Shown in pieces: positions 11,414 to 22,850 of a DNA stretch of 64,000 bases; within the stretch, counting starts at the first letter, position 1; each line of letters begins with the position of its first letter. The notes beneath the pieces were generated by a model. That model was not told the DNA's origin. It did no database searches and worked only from the letters and a program-made list of their open reading frames with translations. The translations under genes were made by a program, and so were the position numbers. This DNA comes from Cheilinus undulatus (lineage: Eukaryota > Chordata > Actinopteri > Labriformes > Labridae), in assembly GCF_018320785.1 (NCBI RefSeq), contig NC_054882.1, forward strand, positions 307,501-371,500, given 5' to 3'.

Positions 11414-12574
11414 CTACAGCCTGGAGCAGGTGTTGTGAGGGCGGGGCCTGTCCTGGTCCTCGTCCTGGTCCAGGCTGAGTCTCCGGCTCTTGAGGGCCGT
11501 GCTGAAGTAGTCCAGGTAGTCCAGGGGCTCGTCGGGGGCCTCCATCCAGCGCACGCACAGGATCCTCTGGAAGGAGCGTCGAAAGTTGTCGGACAGGAAG
11601 CCGTAGAGCAGCGGGTTGGCGCAGCTGTTGGCGTAGCCGAGGACGACGGCGAGCTGGCTGAGGGTGGGGTCGTGGCGCTCCAGGAACACGCCCACCAGCT
11701 GCACCACGTGAAACGGCATCCAGCACACCACGAAGACCGACACCACCACCGTCACCATCACCGTGATCTTCCTCTCCGAGCTCCGCCGCTGCTGCCAGCC
11801 CGCCCGCAGCGCCACCACGCGGAGCTGGCTGAGGATGAGCGCGTAGCACAGCACGATGGCGAGCACCGGAAACAGGAAGCCCATCAGGAAGGCATAGACG
11901 GCGAAGGCCGCCATCCAGCGCTGCTCGGGCTCCGGCATCTGCATGTTACACGCCACGGAGCCGTCGGAGTTCGGCGCCGTGGAGGAGAAGAGGATGATGG
12001 GAAGGATGACCAGCAGCGAGAACATCCACACGCACACGTTGACCAGCTTAGCCACGGTCGGCCTCCGGTATCGGGACGCCCTCAGCGGGTGGACCACGGC
12101 GATGTAGCGGTCCACGCTCAGGACCGTCAGGCAGTAGATGCTCGTGAACATGTTGATGGCGTCCACGCTGAGCACGAGGCGGCACAAAAGCGCGCCAAAC
12201 GGCCAGCGGCGCAGCAGCGCAGCCGTGACGACGAACGGGACACTGAGCATGAGCAGTTCGTCCGCCACCGCCAGGTTCAGGATGTACAGGTTCGTGGCCG
12301 TCTTCATCTTAGCGTACCGGAAGATGACGTAGATGACCATGGAGTTCCCGCTCAGACCGACCAGACACACCACCGAGTAGATGGACGAGATGAGAGCCGC
12401 GCTGCCCGCGGACGGAGCCGCGGAGCCGGGGACCGAGCCGTTCAGAGAGCCGTTAAAGAGGAAGAGAGCTCCGCTGTCCACCGACAGAGAGCCGAGAGTT
12501 ACCGGGAGAGGAGACGAGGAGAGCGGGGAGGAGGAGGAGGAGGAGGTAGAGGAGGAGGAGGTGTTCGGCTCCAT
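11414..12574 (-). CDS. sstr1: Somatostatin receptor type 1-like GPCR
   Basis: This single-exon gene encodes 386 residues with seven membrane segments. It should be a plasma-membrane Gi/o-coupled receptor for somatostatin. The family signature [12 protein letters not shown] is at about 314-325. The TM3 aspartate that binds the ligand lysine is D138 ([11 protein letters not shown]), DRY is at 155-157, CWMP at 284-287, NPLLY at 320-324, and the disulfide pair is C131 and C209. The N-terminus is serine-rich with sequons at N4, N41 and N45. C340 is a likely palmitoylation site. Loop 1 and the TM2 start ([20 protein letters not shown]) resemble SSTR1 more than SSTR2/3/5. I chose the ATG at 12574 because the open frame upstream begins only with GTG. 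Nearby clec14a and sec23a fit the vertebrate SSTR1 neighbourhood. SSTR4 or the fish-specific SSTR6 are less likely alternatives. Confidence 0.93.
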   Translation of the reverse strand: MEPNTSSSSTSSSSSSPLSSSPLPVTLGSLSVDSGALFLFNGSLNGSVPGSAAPSAGSAALISSIYSVVCLVGLSGNSMVIYVIFRYAKMKTATNLYILNLAVADELLMLSVPFVVTAALLRRWPFGALLCRLVLSVDAINMFTSIYCLTVLSVDRYIAVVHPLRASRYRRPTVAKLVNVCVWMFSLLVILPIILFSSTAPNSDGSVACNMQMPEPEQRWMAAFAVYAFLMGFLFPVLAIVLCYALILSQLRVVALRAGWQQRRSSERKITVMVTVVVSVFVVCWMPFHVVQLVGVFLERHDPTLSQLAVVLGYANSCANPLLYGFLSDNFRRSFQRILCVRWMEAPDEPLDYLDYFSTALKSRRLSLDQDEDQDRPRPHNTCSRL

Positions 12575-12639
12575 GGTGGCAGGAGAAACATCAAAACATC
12601 CTCCTTCAACGGCGGCTCCTCCGGTCACAGACGATCCTC

Positions 12640-13292
12640 ACCGGATCAGCGGGAGAGAAAGAGAAAGAGGAGGTTGAGAGAGAGAGAGAAAGGAGAGAGG
12701 GAGACAGAGGAGGGAGGGAAAGAGAGAAAGGAGGGAGGACAGAGGGAGAGAGAGAGAGAGAAAAAGGAGAAAGGGAGAGAGAGGAGGGAGGGAGGACAGA
12801 GGGAGAGAGAGAGAGAAAGGAGGGAGGGAGAGAGGGGAGGGAGGACAGAGGGACAGAGAGAGAGAAAGGAGGGAGGGAGAGAGGGGAGGGAGGCCAGCGG
12901 GAGAGAGAGAGAGAAAGGAGAGAGGGGAGGGAGGACAGAGGGAGAGAGATAATGGAGGGAGGGAGAGAGGGGAGGGAGGACAGAGGGACAGAGAGAGAGA
13001 GATGAGGGAGAAAGAGAGAGAAAGGAGGGAGGGGGAGAGAGAGAGAGGAGGGAGGACAGAGGGAGAGAGAGAGGAGGAAGAGAGAGAGAGAAAGGAGGGA
13101 GGGAGAGAGGGGAGGGAGGACAGAGGGAGAGAGAGAGGAGGGAGAGAGAGAGAGAAAGGAGGGAGGGAGGACAGAGGGAGAGAGAGAGAGGGGAGGGAGG
13201 ACAGAGGGAGAGAGAGAGGAGGGAGAGAGAGAGGTAGGAGGGAGGGAGGGAGAGAGACAGGAGGGAGAGAGAGAGAGGGAGGGAGAGAGAGT
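12640..13292. repeat. Polypurine GA-rich tract upstream of sstr1
   Basis: About 650 bases consist almost only of A and G on the plus strand, made of GAGAGA, GGAGGGAGG and GGACAGAGGGAGAG motifs. It begins about 70 bases upstream of the sstr1 start codon, so it lies in the promoter or 5' UTR, and the sstr1 sense strand is pyrimidine-rich there. Such tracts can form triplex (H-DNA) structures and bind GAGA-type factors; this is inference from composition. Long Arg/Glu-rich open frames across it are artefacts. Confidence 0.9.
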
Positions 13293-13712
13293 TGGTCTGA
13301 TGAAGTGAGTTGATCTGGTTCTAGTTAATGAGGGTCAGATTAGACCAAATGGAGCCTTTAATGGTGCTGAGAGTATAATCAGAGAAATGATGACAGATCC
13401 ATACGGGACAGCATGATAATAACTCACTAAAATACACTCTGCAGCAATACTCAACATGTGGCTTTTCTATGTCTTCATACTAAATATTATTCGCCCAGGA
13501 ATCCTTAAAAAAAACGGAAAGTTCAGTAACAATGCACTAAAGCATCAGATCTTCATAGGAGGACTAACCAATAGGTAAAGGTCTGGGGCCCCTACTCCTA
13601 GGGCCCTTAAATACAGTCATGTAAGGTGACCTGTAACTACTGTCAGATGTTAATAAATCACCAAGGGTTAATAAAAAGCATCAATATAGAGTCTGATGAT
13701 CTTAAAAGGACT
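13293..13712. other. Spacer, no gene seen
   Basis: This is unique AT-rich sequence between the polypurine tract and the 46-bp array. Part of the sstr1 promoter may lie here, but no specific element is recognised. Confidence 0.5.
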
Positions 13713-16700
13713 CGTATAAAACATTCTATCCTAGCCTTTGAAGATGATGTAATCAAAGCTTATAAAACATTCTATCCTAGCCTTTGAAGATGATGTAATC
13801 AAAGCGTATAAAACATTCTATCCTAGCCTTTGAAGATGATGTAATCAAAGCGTATAAAACATTCTATCCTAGCCTTTGAAGATGATGTAATCAAAGCGTA
13901 TAAAACATTCTATCCTAGCCTTTGAAGATGATGTAATCAAAGCGTATAAAACATTCTACCCTAATCTTTGAAGATGATGTAATCAAAGTGTATAAAACAT
14001 TCTATCCTAGCCTTTGAAGATGATGTAATCAAAGCGTATAAAACATTCTACCCTTACCTTTGAAGATGATGTAATCAAAGCGTATAAAACATTCTATCCT
14101 AACCTTTGAAGATGATGTAATCAAAGCGTATAAAACATTTCATTCCCAGCCTTTAAAGATGATGTAATCAAAATGTGTAAAACATTCTATCCTAGCCTTT
14201 GAAGATGATGTAATCAAAGCGTATAAAACATTTCATTCCCAGCCTTTAAAGATGATGTAATCAAAATGTGTAAAACATTCTATCCTAGCCTTTGAAGATG
14301 ATGTAATCAAAGTGTGTAAAACATTCTACCCTTACCTTTGAAGATGATGTAATTAAAGCGTATAAAACATTCTATCCTAGTCTTTGAAGATGATGTAATC
14401 AAAGCGTATAAAACATTCTACCCTTACCTTTGAAGATGATGTAATCAAAGCATAGAAAACATTCTATCCTAGCGTTGAAGATGATGTAATCAAAGCGTAT
14501 AAAACATTCTATCCTAGTCTTTGAAGATGATGTAATCAAAGCATAGAAAAATTCTATCCTAGCCTTTGAAGATGATGTAATCAAAGTGTATAAAACATTC
14601 TATCCTAGCCTTTGAAGCTGATGTAATCAAAGCGTATAAACCATTCCACCCTTACCTTTGAAGATGATGTAATCAAGACGTATAAAACATTCTATCCTAG
14701 CCTTTGAAGATGATGTAATCAAAGCGTATAAAACATTCTATCCTAACCTTTGAAGATGATATAATCAAAGCGTATAAAACATTCTACCCTAACCTTTGAA
14801 GATGATGTAATCAAAGTGTACAAAACATTCTATCCTAGCCTTTGAAGATGATGTAATCAAAGCGTATAAAACATTCTACCCTAACCTTTGAAGATGATGT
14901 AATCAAAGCGTATAAAACATTCTACCCTTACCTTTGAAGATGATGTAATCAAAGCGTATAAAACATTCTACCCTTACCTTTGAAGATGATGTAATCAAAG
15001 CGTATAAAACATTCTATCCTAGTCTTTGAAGATGATGTAATCAAAGCATATAAAACATTCTATCCTAGTCTTTGAAGATGATGTAATCAAAGTGTGTTAA
15101 ACATTCTACCCTTACCTTTGAAGATGATGTAATCAAAGCGTATAAAACATTCTTTCCTAGTCTTTGAAGATGATGTAATCAAAGCATATAAAACATTCTA
15201 TCCTAGCCTTTGAAGATGATGTAATCAAAGCATAGAAAAATTCTAGCCTTTGAAGATGATGTAATCAAAGCATATAAAACATTCTATCCTAGCCTTTGAA
15301 GCTGATGTAATCAAAGCGTATAAAACATTCCACCCTTACCTTTGAAGATGATGTAATCAAGATGTATAAAACATTCTATCCTAGTCTTTGAAGATGATGT
15401 AATCAAAGCGTATAAAACATTCTACCCTTACCTTTGAAGATGATGTAATCAAAGCGTATAAAACATTCTACCCTTACCTTTGAAGATGATGTAATCAAAG
15501 CGTAAGAAACATTCTACCCTTACCTTTGAAGATGATGTAATCAAAGCGTATAAAACATTCTATCCCAGCCTTTGAAGATGATGTAATCAAAGCATATAAA
15601 ACATTCTATCCTAGCCTTTGAAGATGATGTAATCAAAGCGTATAAAACATTCTATCCTAGCCTTTGAAGATGATGTAATCAAAGCGTATAAAACATTCTA
15701 TCCCAGCCTTTGAAGATGATGTAATCAAAGCATATAAAACATTCTATCCTAGCCTTTGAAGATGATGTAATCAAAGCGTATAAAACATTCTATCCTAGCC
15801 TTTGAAGATGATGTAATCAAAGCGTATAAAACATTCTATCCTAGCCTTTGAAGATAATGTAATCAAAGCATATAAAACATTCTATCCTAGCCTTTGAAGA
15901 TGATGTAATCAAAGCGTATAAAACATTCTATCCTAGCCTTTGAAGATGATGTAATCAAAGCGTATAAAACATTCTACCCTTACCTTTGAAGATGATGTAA
16001 TCAAAGCGTATAAAACATTCTATCCCAGCCTTTGAAGATGATGTAATCAAAGCATATAAAACATTCTATCCTAGCCTTTGAAGATGATGTAATCAAAGCG
16101 TATAAAACATTCTATCCTAGCCTTTGAAGATGATGTAATCAAAGCGTATAAAACAGTCTACCCTAGCCTTTGAAGATGATGTAATCAAAGCGTATAAAAC
16201 ATTCTACCCTAACCTTTGAAGATAATGTAATCAAAGCGTATAAAACATTTCATTCCCAGCCTTTAAAGATGATGTAATCAAAATGTGTAAAACATTCTAT
16301 CCTAGCCTTTGAAGCTGATGTAATCAAAGTGTGTAAAACATTCTACCCTTACCTTTGAAGATGATGTAATCAAAGCGTATAAAACATTCTATCCTAGTCT
16401 TTGAAGATGATGTAATCAAAGCGTATAAAACATTCTATCCTAGTCTTTGAAGATGATGTAATCAAAGTGTGTTAAACATTCTACCCTTACCATTGAAGAT
16501 GATGTAATCAAAGCGTATAAAACATTCTATCCTAGTCTTTGAAGATGATGTAATCAAAGCATAGAAAAATTCTATCCTAACCTTTGAAGATGATGTAATC
16601 AAAGCATATATAACATTCTATCCTAGCCTTTGAAGATGATGTAATCAAAGCATAGAAAAATTCTATCCTAGCCTTTGAAGATGATGTAATCAAAGCGTAT

Positions 16701-19700
16701 AAAACATTCCACCCTTACCTTTGAAGATGATGTAATCAAGATGTATAAAACATTCTATCCTAGTCTTTGAAGATGATGTAATCAAAGCGTATAAAACATT
16801 CTACCCTTACCTTTGAAGATGATGTAATCAAAGCATATAAATCATTCTTTCCTAGCCTTTGAAGATGATGTAATCAAAGCGTATAAAACATTCTATCCTA
16901 GCCTTTGAAGCTGATGTAATCAAAGCGTATAAAACATTCCACCCTTACCTTTGAAGATGATGTAATCAAGACGTATAAAACATTCTATCCTAGTCTTTGA
17001 AGATGATGTAATCAAAGCGTATAAAACATTCTACCCTTACCTTTGAAGATGATGTAATCAAAGCATATAAATCATTCTATCCTAGCCTTTGAAGATGATG
17101 TAATCAAAGTGTACAAAACATTCTATCCTAGCCTTTGAAGATGATGTAATCAAAGCGTATAAAACATTCTATCCTAGCCTTTGAAGATGATGTAATCAAA
17201 ACATAGAAAAATTCTATCCTAGCCTTTGAAGATGATGTAATCAAAGCGTACAAAACATTCTATCCTAGCCTTTGAAGATGATGTAATCAAAGCATAGAAA
17301 AATTCTATCCTAGCCTTTGAAGATGATGTAATCAAAGCGTATAAAACATTCTATCCTTACCTTTAAAGATGATGTAATCAAAGCGTATAAAACATTCTAT
17401 CCTAGCCTTTGAAGATGATGTAATCAAAGCGTATAAAACATTCTATCCTAGCCTTTGAAGATGATGTAATCAAAGCGTATAAAACATTCTACCCTTACCT
17501 TTGAAGATGATGTAATCAAAGTGTATAAAACATTCTATCCCAGCCTTTGATGATGATGTAATCAAGGCATTTAAAACATTCTATCCTAGCCTTTGAAGAT
17601 GATGTAATCAAAGCGTGTAAAACATTCTATCCTAGCCTTTGAAGATGATGTAATCAAAGCATATAAAACATTTCATTCCCAGCCTTTAAGATGATGTAAT
17701 CAAAGCATAGAAAAATTCTATCCTAGCCTTTGAAGATGATGTAATCAAAGCATAGAAAACATTCTATCCTAGCCTTTGAAGATGATGTAATCAAAGCGTA
17801 TAAAACATTCTATCCTAGCCTTTGAAGATGATGTAATCAAAGCGTGTAAAACATTCTATCCTAGCCTTTGAAGATGATGTAATCAAAGCATATAAAACAT
17901 TCTATCCTAGCCTTTGAAGATGATGTAATCAAAGCATATAAAACATTCTATCCTAGTCTTTGAAGATGATGTAATCAAAGTGTATAAAACATTCTATCCT
18001 AGCCTTTGAAGATGATGTAATCAAAGAATAGAAAAATTCTATCCTAGTCTTTGAAGATGATGTAATCAAAGCGTATAAAACATTCTATCCTAGCCTTTGA
18101 AGATGATGTAATCAAAGCATAGAAAACATTCTATCCTAGCCTTTGAAGATGATGTAATCAAAGCGTGTAAAACATTCTACCCTTACCTCTGAAGATGATG
18201 TAATCAAAGCGTATAAAACATTCTACCCTAACCTTTGAAGATAATGTAATCAAAGCGTATAAAACATTTCATTCCCGGCCTTTGAAGATGATGTAATCAA
18301 AATGTATAAAACATTCTTTCCTAGTCTTTGAAGATGATGTAATCAAAGTGTGTTAAACATTCCACCCTTACCTTTGAAGATGATGTAATCAAAGCATAGA
18401 AAAATTCTATCCTAGCCTTTGAAGATGATGTAATCAAAGCATATAAAAAATTCTATCCTAGCCTTTGAAGATGATGTAATCAAAGCGTATAAAACATTCT
18501 ATCCAAGCCTTTGAAGATGATGTAATCAAAGCATAGAAAAATTCTATCCTAGACTTTGAAGATGACGTAATCAAAGCATATAAAACATTCTATCCTAGCC
18601 TTTGAAGATGATGTAATCAAAGCGTATAAAACATTCTACCCTTACCTTTGAAGATGATGTAATCAAAGCATATAAAACATTCTATCCTAGCCTTTGAAGA
18701 TGATGTAATCTAAGCGTATAAAACATTCAATCCTAGCCTTTGAAGATGATGTAATCAAAGCGTATAAAACATTCTACCCTTACCTTTGAAGATGATGTAA
18801 TCAAGACGTATAAAACATTCTATCCTAGTCTTTGAAGATGATGTAATCAAAGCGTATAAAACATTCTACCCTTACCTCTGAAGATGATGTAATCAAAGCG
18901 TATAAAACATTCCACCCTTACCTTTAAAGATGATGTAATCAAAACGTATAAAACATTCTATCCTTACCTTTGAAGATGATGTAATCAAAGCGTATAAAAC
19001 ATTCTACCCTGACCTTTGAAGATGATGTAATCAAGACGTATAAAACATTCTATCCTAGTCTTTGAAGATGATGTAATCAAAGCGTATAAAACATTCTATC
19101 CTTACCTTTGAAGATGATGTAATCAAAGCGTATAAAACATTCTACCCTTACCTCTGAAGATGATGTAATCAAAGCGTATAAAACATTCTACCCTAACCTC
19201 TGAAGATGATGTAATCAAAGCGTATAAAACATTCCACCCTTACCTTTAAAGATGATGTAATCAAAACGTATAAAACATTCCACCCTTACCTTTAAAGATG
19301 ATGTAATCAAAACGTATAAAACATTCCACCCTTACCTTTAAAGATGATGTAATCAAAGCGTATAAAACATTCTACCCTTACCTCTGAAGATGATGTAATC
19401 AAAGCGTATAAAACATTCCACCCTTACCTTTAAAGATGATGTAATCAAAACGTATAAAACATTCTATCCCGGCCTTTGAAGATGATGTAATCAAAGCATA
19501 GAAACATTCTATCCTAGCCTTTGAAGATGATGTAATCAAAGCATATAAAACATCCTATCCTAGCCTTTGAAGATGATGTAATCAAAGCGTATAAAACATT
19601 CTACCCTTGCCTTTGAAGATGATGTAATCAAAGCGTATAAAACATTCTGCCCTTGCCTTTGAAGATGATGTAATCAAAGCGTATAAAACATTCTACCCTT

Positions 19701-19786
19701 ACCTTTGAAGATGATGTAATCAAAGCGTATAAAACATTCTATCCTTACCTTTGAAGATGATGTAATCAAAGCATATAAAACATTCA
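13713..19786. repeat. 46-bp minisatellite, about 132 copies, each with TATAAAA
   Basis: The unit is AAGATGATGTAATCAAAGCG followed by TATAAAACATTCTATCCTAGCCTTTG, 46 bases. Copies vary at a few positions (CTATCCTAG, CTACCCTTA, TTTCATTCCCAG, and CATAGAAAAATT in place of GTATAAAACATT). Most units carry TATAAAA. The unit is clearly related to the arrays at 20378-20848 and 30282-31470, which share CCTTTGAAGATGATGT and TATAAAACATTC. It fills most of the interval between sstr1 and clec14a. Confidence 0.95.
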
Positions 19787-20377
19787 ATTCAACAGTTCAT
19801 TTGTTGCTCTTAAAATGCTCTGTAAATCTTTGTCTTGTTACCTATACGTCCAAAATGCTGGTGTAGAAGTTTTGATACTAGGGTTTCATATCAGTTTAAA
19901 TTTAACATGTAGATGGACATAACAGCCTTCATGGCAAGGTGATGGCTCTACATTTGGAGAGTTTGGTTTTAAACAGTGTAGATGTCAGTGGTTCTCATTT
20001 TCACCGTGTTAGCGCCAAAGCAAACAGGCTCAGACAACCTGGTGACCAGAGTCCATGGAGGGGACTTTAAATGTTCCATTTAAGCAAAGTTTAAACATTA
20101 CACACTATACATTTGAATGATCTACAGTCATCTGCATCTGCAAGTTTTAAGCATGTAGGGTACATAGGATTCATGAAGGGGCCCATTGTGCTGCACCCCA
20201 TGGCTAGAAGACCAGGGTGGCCCATGTCAAGCTGGACGCATGTAGACATGTGTGTCACTCAGCAGCCAAGGTCAAGCTCAACAGCGTCTCTGATGTGTGG
20301 CCCTTTTCGCCTCTGGTGATACCCCTGCGGACCTTGGGACATCCACCGCATAACTGAAGGCTGATGGTTCCCCTACT
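19787..20377. other. Spacer, no gene supported
   Basis: This unique sequence separates two arrays of the same repeat family. A 68-codon open frame at 20113-20319 has no recognisable domain and I do not call it a gene. Confidence 0.5.
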
Positions 20378-20848
20378 ACATCATCCTTTGAAACCTATAA
20401 AACATTCCGTGCTCTGCCTTTAAAATGACATCATCCTTTGAAACCTATAAAACATTCCGTGCTCTGCCTTTAAAATCACATCATCCTTTGAAACCTATAA
20501 AACATTCCGTGCTCTGCCTTTAAAATCACATCATCCTTTGAAACCTATAAAACATTCCGTGCTCTGCCTTTAAAATGACATCATCCTTTGAAACCTATAA
20601 AACATTCCGTGCTCTGCCTTTAAAATGACATCATCCTTTGAAACCTATAAAACATTCCGTGCTCTGCCTTTAAAATGACATCATCCTTTGAAACCTATAA
20701 AACATTCCGTGCTCTGCCTTTAAAATGACATCATCCTTTGAAACCTATAAAACATTCCGTGCTCTGCCTTTAAAATCACATCATCCTTTGAAACCTATAA
20801 AACATTCCGTCTTCTGCCTTTAAATTGATGTCATCCTTTCAAGCCTAC
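20378..20848. repeat. 50-bp minisatellite, about 9 copies
   Basis: The unit is ACATCATCCTTTGAAACCTA followed by TAAAACATTCCGTGCTCTGCCTTTAAAATG, exactly 50 bases. Copies are almost identical. It shares CCTTTGAAACCTATAAAACATTC with the 51-bp array at 30.3-31.5 kb and TATAAAACATTC with the 46-bp array just to the left. Confidence 0.95.
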
Positions 20849-20959
20849 ATGGTAAGAAAGAATGACATCATCCACTGAAAACTGAACAGACAAAGAAATC
20901 TTCTCATTTACATTAATTTTTAAAAAAAACTACTCTAGTGATGAAGAACATATTTCAGG

Positions 20960-20965
20960 TTTATT
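20960..20965 (-). terminator. Possible poly(A) signal of clec14a
   Basis: AATAAA on the minus strand lies about 230 bases downstream of the clec14a stop codon, a plausible 3' UTR length. The surrounding AT-rich sequence offers alternatives. Confidence 0.4.
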
Positions 20966-21194
20966 CTAATAATGAAGTAATAAAGAAGACTTGATAAAAA
21001 TATTTGTTATTAACTAATGAAGTCAACAGAATATACAGAATAAGGACAAATGTTAATATAACACATTCCAATCTTCTTTAGAAATCACAAAGTTATGAAT
21101 TTTATGCTTCCAGTTTCATCTCAAATCCACCTGACTGGATATTCTTATCCAGGAAATGATGTCTCTGCCTTCGTCCAATCACAACACAGCCTAC

Positions 21195-22760
21195 TCATGT
21201 TGCTGTCTTCTCATTGGCTGTTAGGAAGGAATCCTTCTCCTCTTTGCTCTTCATCGCCATCTTCTCTGCCTTCTTCATGGCGCGTTTCTTGGACCGCCTC
21301 ATTAGGCAGCACTTCACCGTCACCACGACGATCACCACCAGCACCACAAATGCCCCCACGGCTACCAGCACGGGGAAGAGGATACCGGACAGGAGGCTGT
21401 CGTCTTCATCCCTCGTCATGTTCTTGCAGGCCGTGGAGTCCTCGTCGTGATGTTTGCCGTCCTCGTCGGAGCAGACGCACCTGAACGAGCCCACAGAGTT
21501 CAGGCAGAGGTGCCTGCAGGGGGCACCAACGCTACACTCGTCAATGTCCACACAGTGTCCTAAAGCGTCCCTCTGGAACCCAAGCTCACAGGTACGGCAG
21601 ACGGCGGAGAAGTCGACAGGGGAGTCATCGATCAGACGCCACATGAGAGGATGACCTGAACATTGGAGCGCCACCAGGTCTGACGACCAGCACTCCACCT
21701 GGGTCCTGCTGTCATCCTCCTCCTGGATGAACGAGCGGATACCCGGAGTCTTCGTCGGATCTTTGGGGAGCTCACATGAAACCGATAACAACCCTGGGTC
21801 AGAACCAAGGTCAGAGCCAGGGTCAGATCCAGGGTCAGAACCAAGGTCAGAGCCAGGGTCAGATCCAGGGTCAGATCCAGGGTCAGATCCAGGGTCAGAT
21901 CCAAGGTCAGAACCAAGGTCAGAGCCAGGGTCAGATCCAGGGTCAGAACCAAGGTCAGAGCCAGGGTCAGAGCCAAGGTCAGAGCCAGGGTCAGAGCCAA
22001 GGTCAGAGCCAAGGTCAGAGCCAGGGTCAGAGCCAAGGTCAGATCCAGGGTCAGAACCAGAGACAGAGCCAGGATCAGATCCAAGTGCCTGTAGTCTGGT
22101 GTTGTTTGTCTCTGCTGGAGCAAAAAGTTCTGGATCTGGCATGTGTGTTCCAGGTGTAGACGGCGGTGTGCGTGTTGTCGGTTCAGCAGGTTCTGGTGGT
22201 TTTGGCGTGGCAGGTTTAGGTTCCAGTTGTGGCTCAGGTGTCTCCGGTGCTGCAGGGGTCTCCATCGATATCTGTTCACAGATGAACTGGTATTCGGTCT
22301 TACAGGTGACTTGGACCAGACCCCATCTGGTCACATTGGTCCCTTGAAGCTCCACCCTCAGTGCTGCACAGCGTATAGAGGTACAGGTCTCTTTCGGCTC
22401 CTTCCACCACTGCATCACCTCTGCCTCCTGGCTGCCGTCATGGATCCACTTGAAGCCTCTGAGGGTCAGGTAAGAGACCACGCACTGCTTCTTCAGCTGC
22501 CTGAGCCCCACCCAAAGCGTGATCTCGCTCCGACTCACAGGAGGCAGAGACTCAGAGAGGAGTTTGAGGACTTCCGATAAATCCTGCTGGGTGACGAAGG
22601 TGGCGAGGACGCCGCCAGGGGAGCACGCTTCCACCGCCTGCTCGTAGGGAAGCTGGCGGGGGTGGAGTGTGTAGCGAGGCAATGTGACCGGATCAGCAGA
22701 GACGCTTCTGAACATGATGGCGACCAACAACAGGTGAGGACCGTACAGCCTAGACGCCAT
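21195..22760 (-). CDS. clec14a: C-type lectin domain family 14 member A-like membrane protein
   Basis: This single-exon gene encodes 521 residues. It begins with a signal peptide (residues 1-22) and a group XIV C-type lectin-like domain (about 25-163, with cysteines at 46, 93, 126, 131, 153 and 161). A Pro/Thr-rich linker follows, then a Gly-Ser-Asp repeat (about 226-322), a cysteine-containing segment, a calcium-binding-type EGF domain (DIDECSVGAPC, 405-445), one TM helix (about 455-482) and a short basic tail. This order is that of the CLEC14A/CD93/thrombomodulin family, endothelial surface proteins in angiogenesis and adhesion. One EGF domain and the sstr1-sec23a neighbourhood favour CLEC14A. 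The ATG at 22760 precedes a good signal peptide; upstream there is only GTG. A classical calcium/sugar-binding EPN or QPD motif is not seen. Confidence 0.88.
   Translation of the reverse strand: MASRLYGPHLLLVAIMFRSVSADPVTLPRYTLHPRQLPYEQAVEACSPGGVLATFVTQQDLSEVLKLLSESLPPVSRSEITLWVGLRQLKKQCVVSYLTLRGFKWIHDGSQEAEVMQWWKEPKETCTSIRCAALRVELQGTNVTRWGLVQVTCKTEYQFICEQISMETPAAPETPEPQLEPKPATPKPPEPAEPTTRTPPSTPGTHMPDPELFAPAETNNTRLQALGSDPGSVSGSDPGSDLGSDPGSDLGSDLGSDPGSDLGSDPGSDLGSDPGSDPGSDLGSDLGSDPGSDPGSDPGSDPGSDLGSDPGSDPGSDLGSDPGLLSVSCELPKDPTKTPGIRSFIQEEDDSRTQVECWSSDLVALQCSGHPLMWRLIDDSPVDFSAVCRTCELGFQRDALGHCVDIDECSVGAPCRHLCLNSVGSFRCVCSDEDGKHHDEDSTACKNMTRDEDDSLLSGILFPVLVAVGAFVVLVVIVVVTVKCCLMRRSKKRAMKKAEKMAMKSKEEKDSFLTANEKTAT
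21794..22085 (-). repeat. In-frame 12-bp coding minisatellite in clec14a
   Basis: About 24 tandem 12-base units encode four-residue blocks, GSDP or GSDL, at about residues 226-322. The two blocks differ by one or two bases (CAGATCCAGG versus CAGAACCAAGG type on the plus strand). Since the unit is a multiple of three, copy-number change keeps the frame. The segment would be an acidic, flexible, serine-rich stalk that pushes the lectin domain away from the membrane. Confidence 0.92.
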
Positions 22761-22850
22761 TCTTACTGACTCCTCCTCCTCAGGTGATGTCACTCTGCTG
22801 AAAAAGAAAAGAGACTTTAACAGAAACGCATAGGATCAACCATGAACACT

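Noticed and set aside
11435-12952. 505-codon plus-strand open frame opposite sstr1
   Set aside because: It is the GC-rich antisense shadow of the sstr1 reading frame, extended through the polypurine tract. It has no domain and is His/Arg/Glu-rich in the way expected of translated complement.
13713-19786. Possible CRISPR-like array
   Set aside because: The units are contiguous with no unique spacers, and the window is clearly a vertebrate genome.
21632-22580. Four long open frames overlapping clec14a in other frames and strand
   Set aside because: They arise from the 12-bp coding repeat, which lacks stops in most frames. Only the minus-strand frame with signal peptide, lectin, EGF and TM segments makes a sensible protein.
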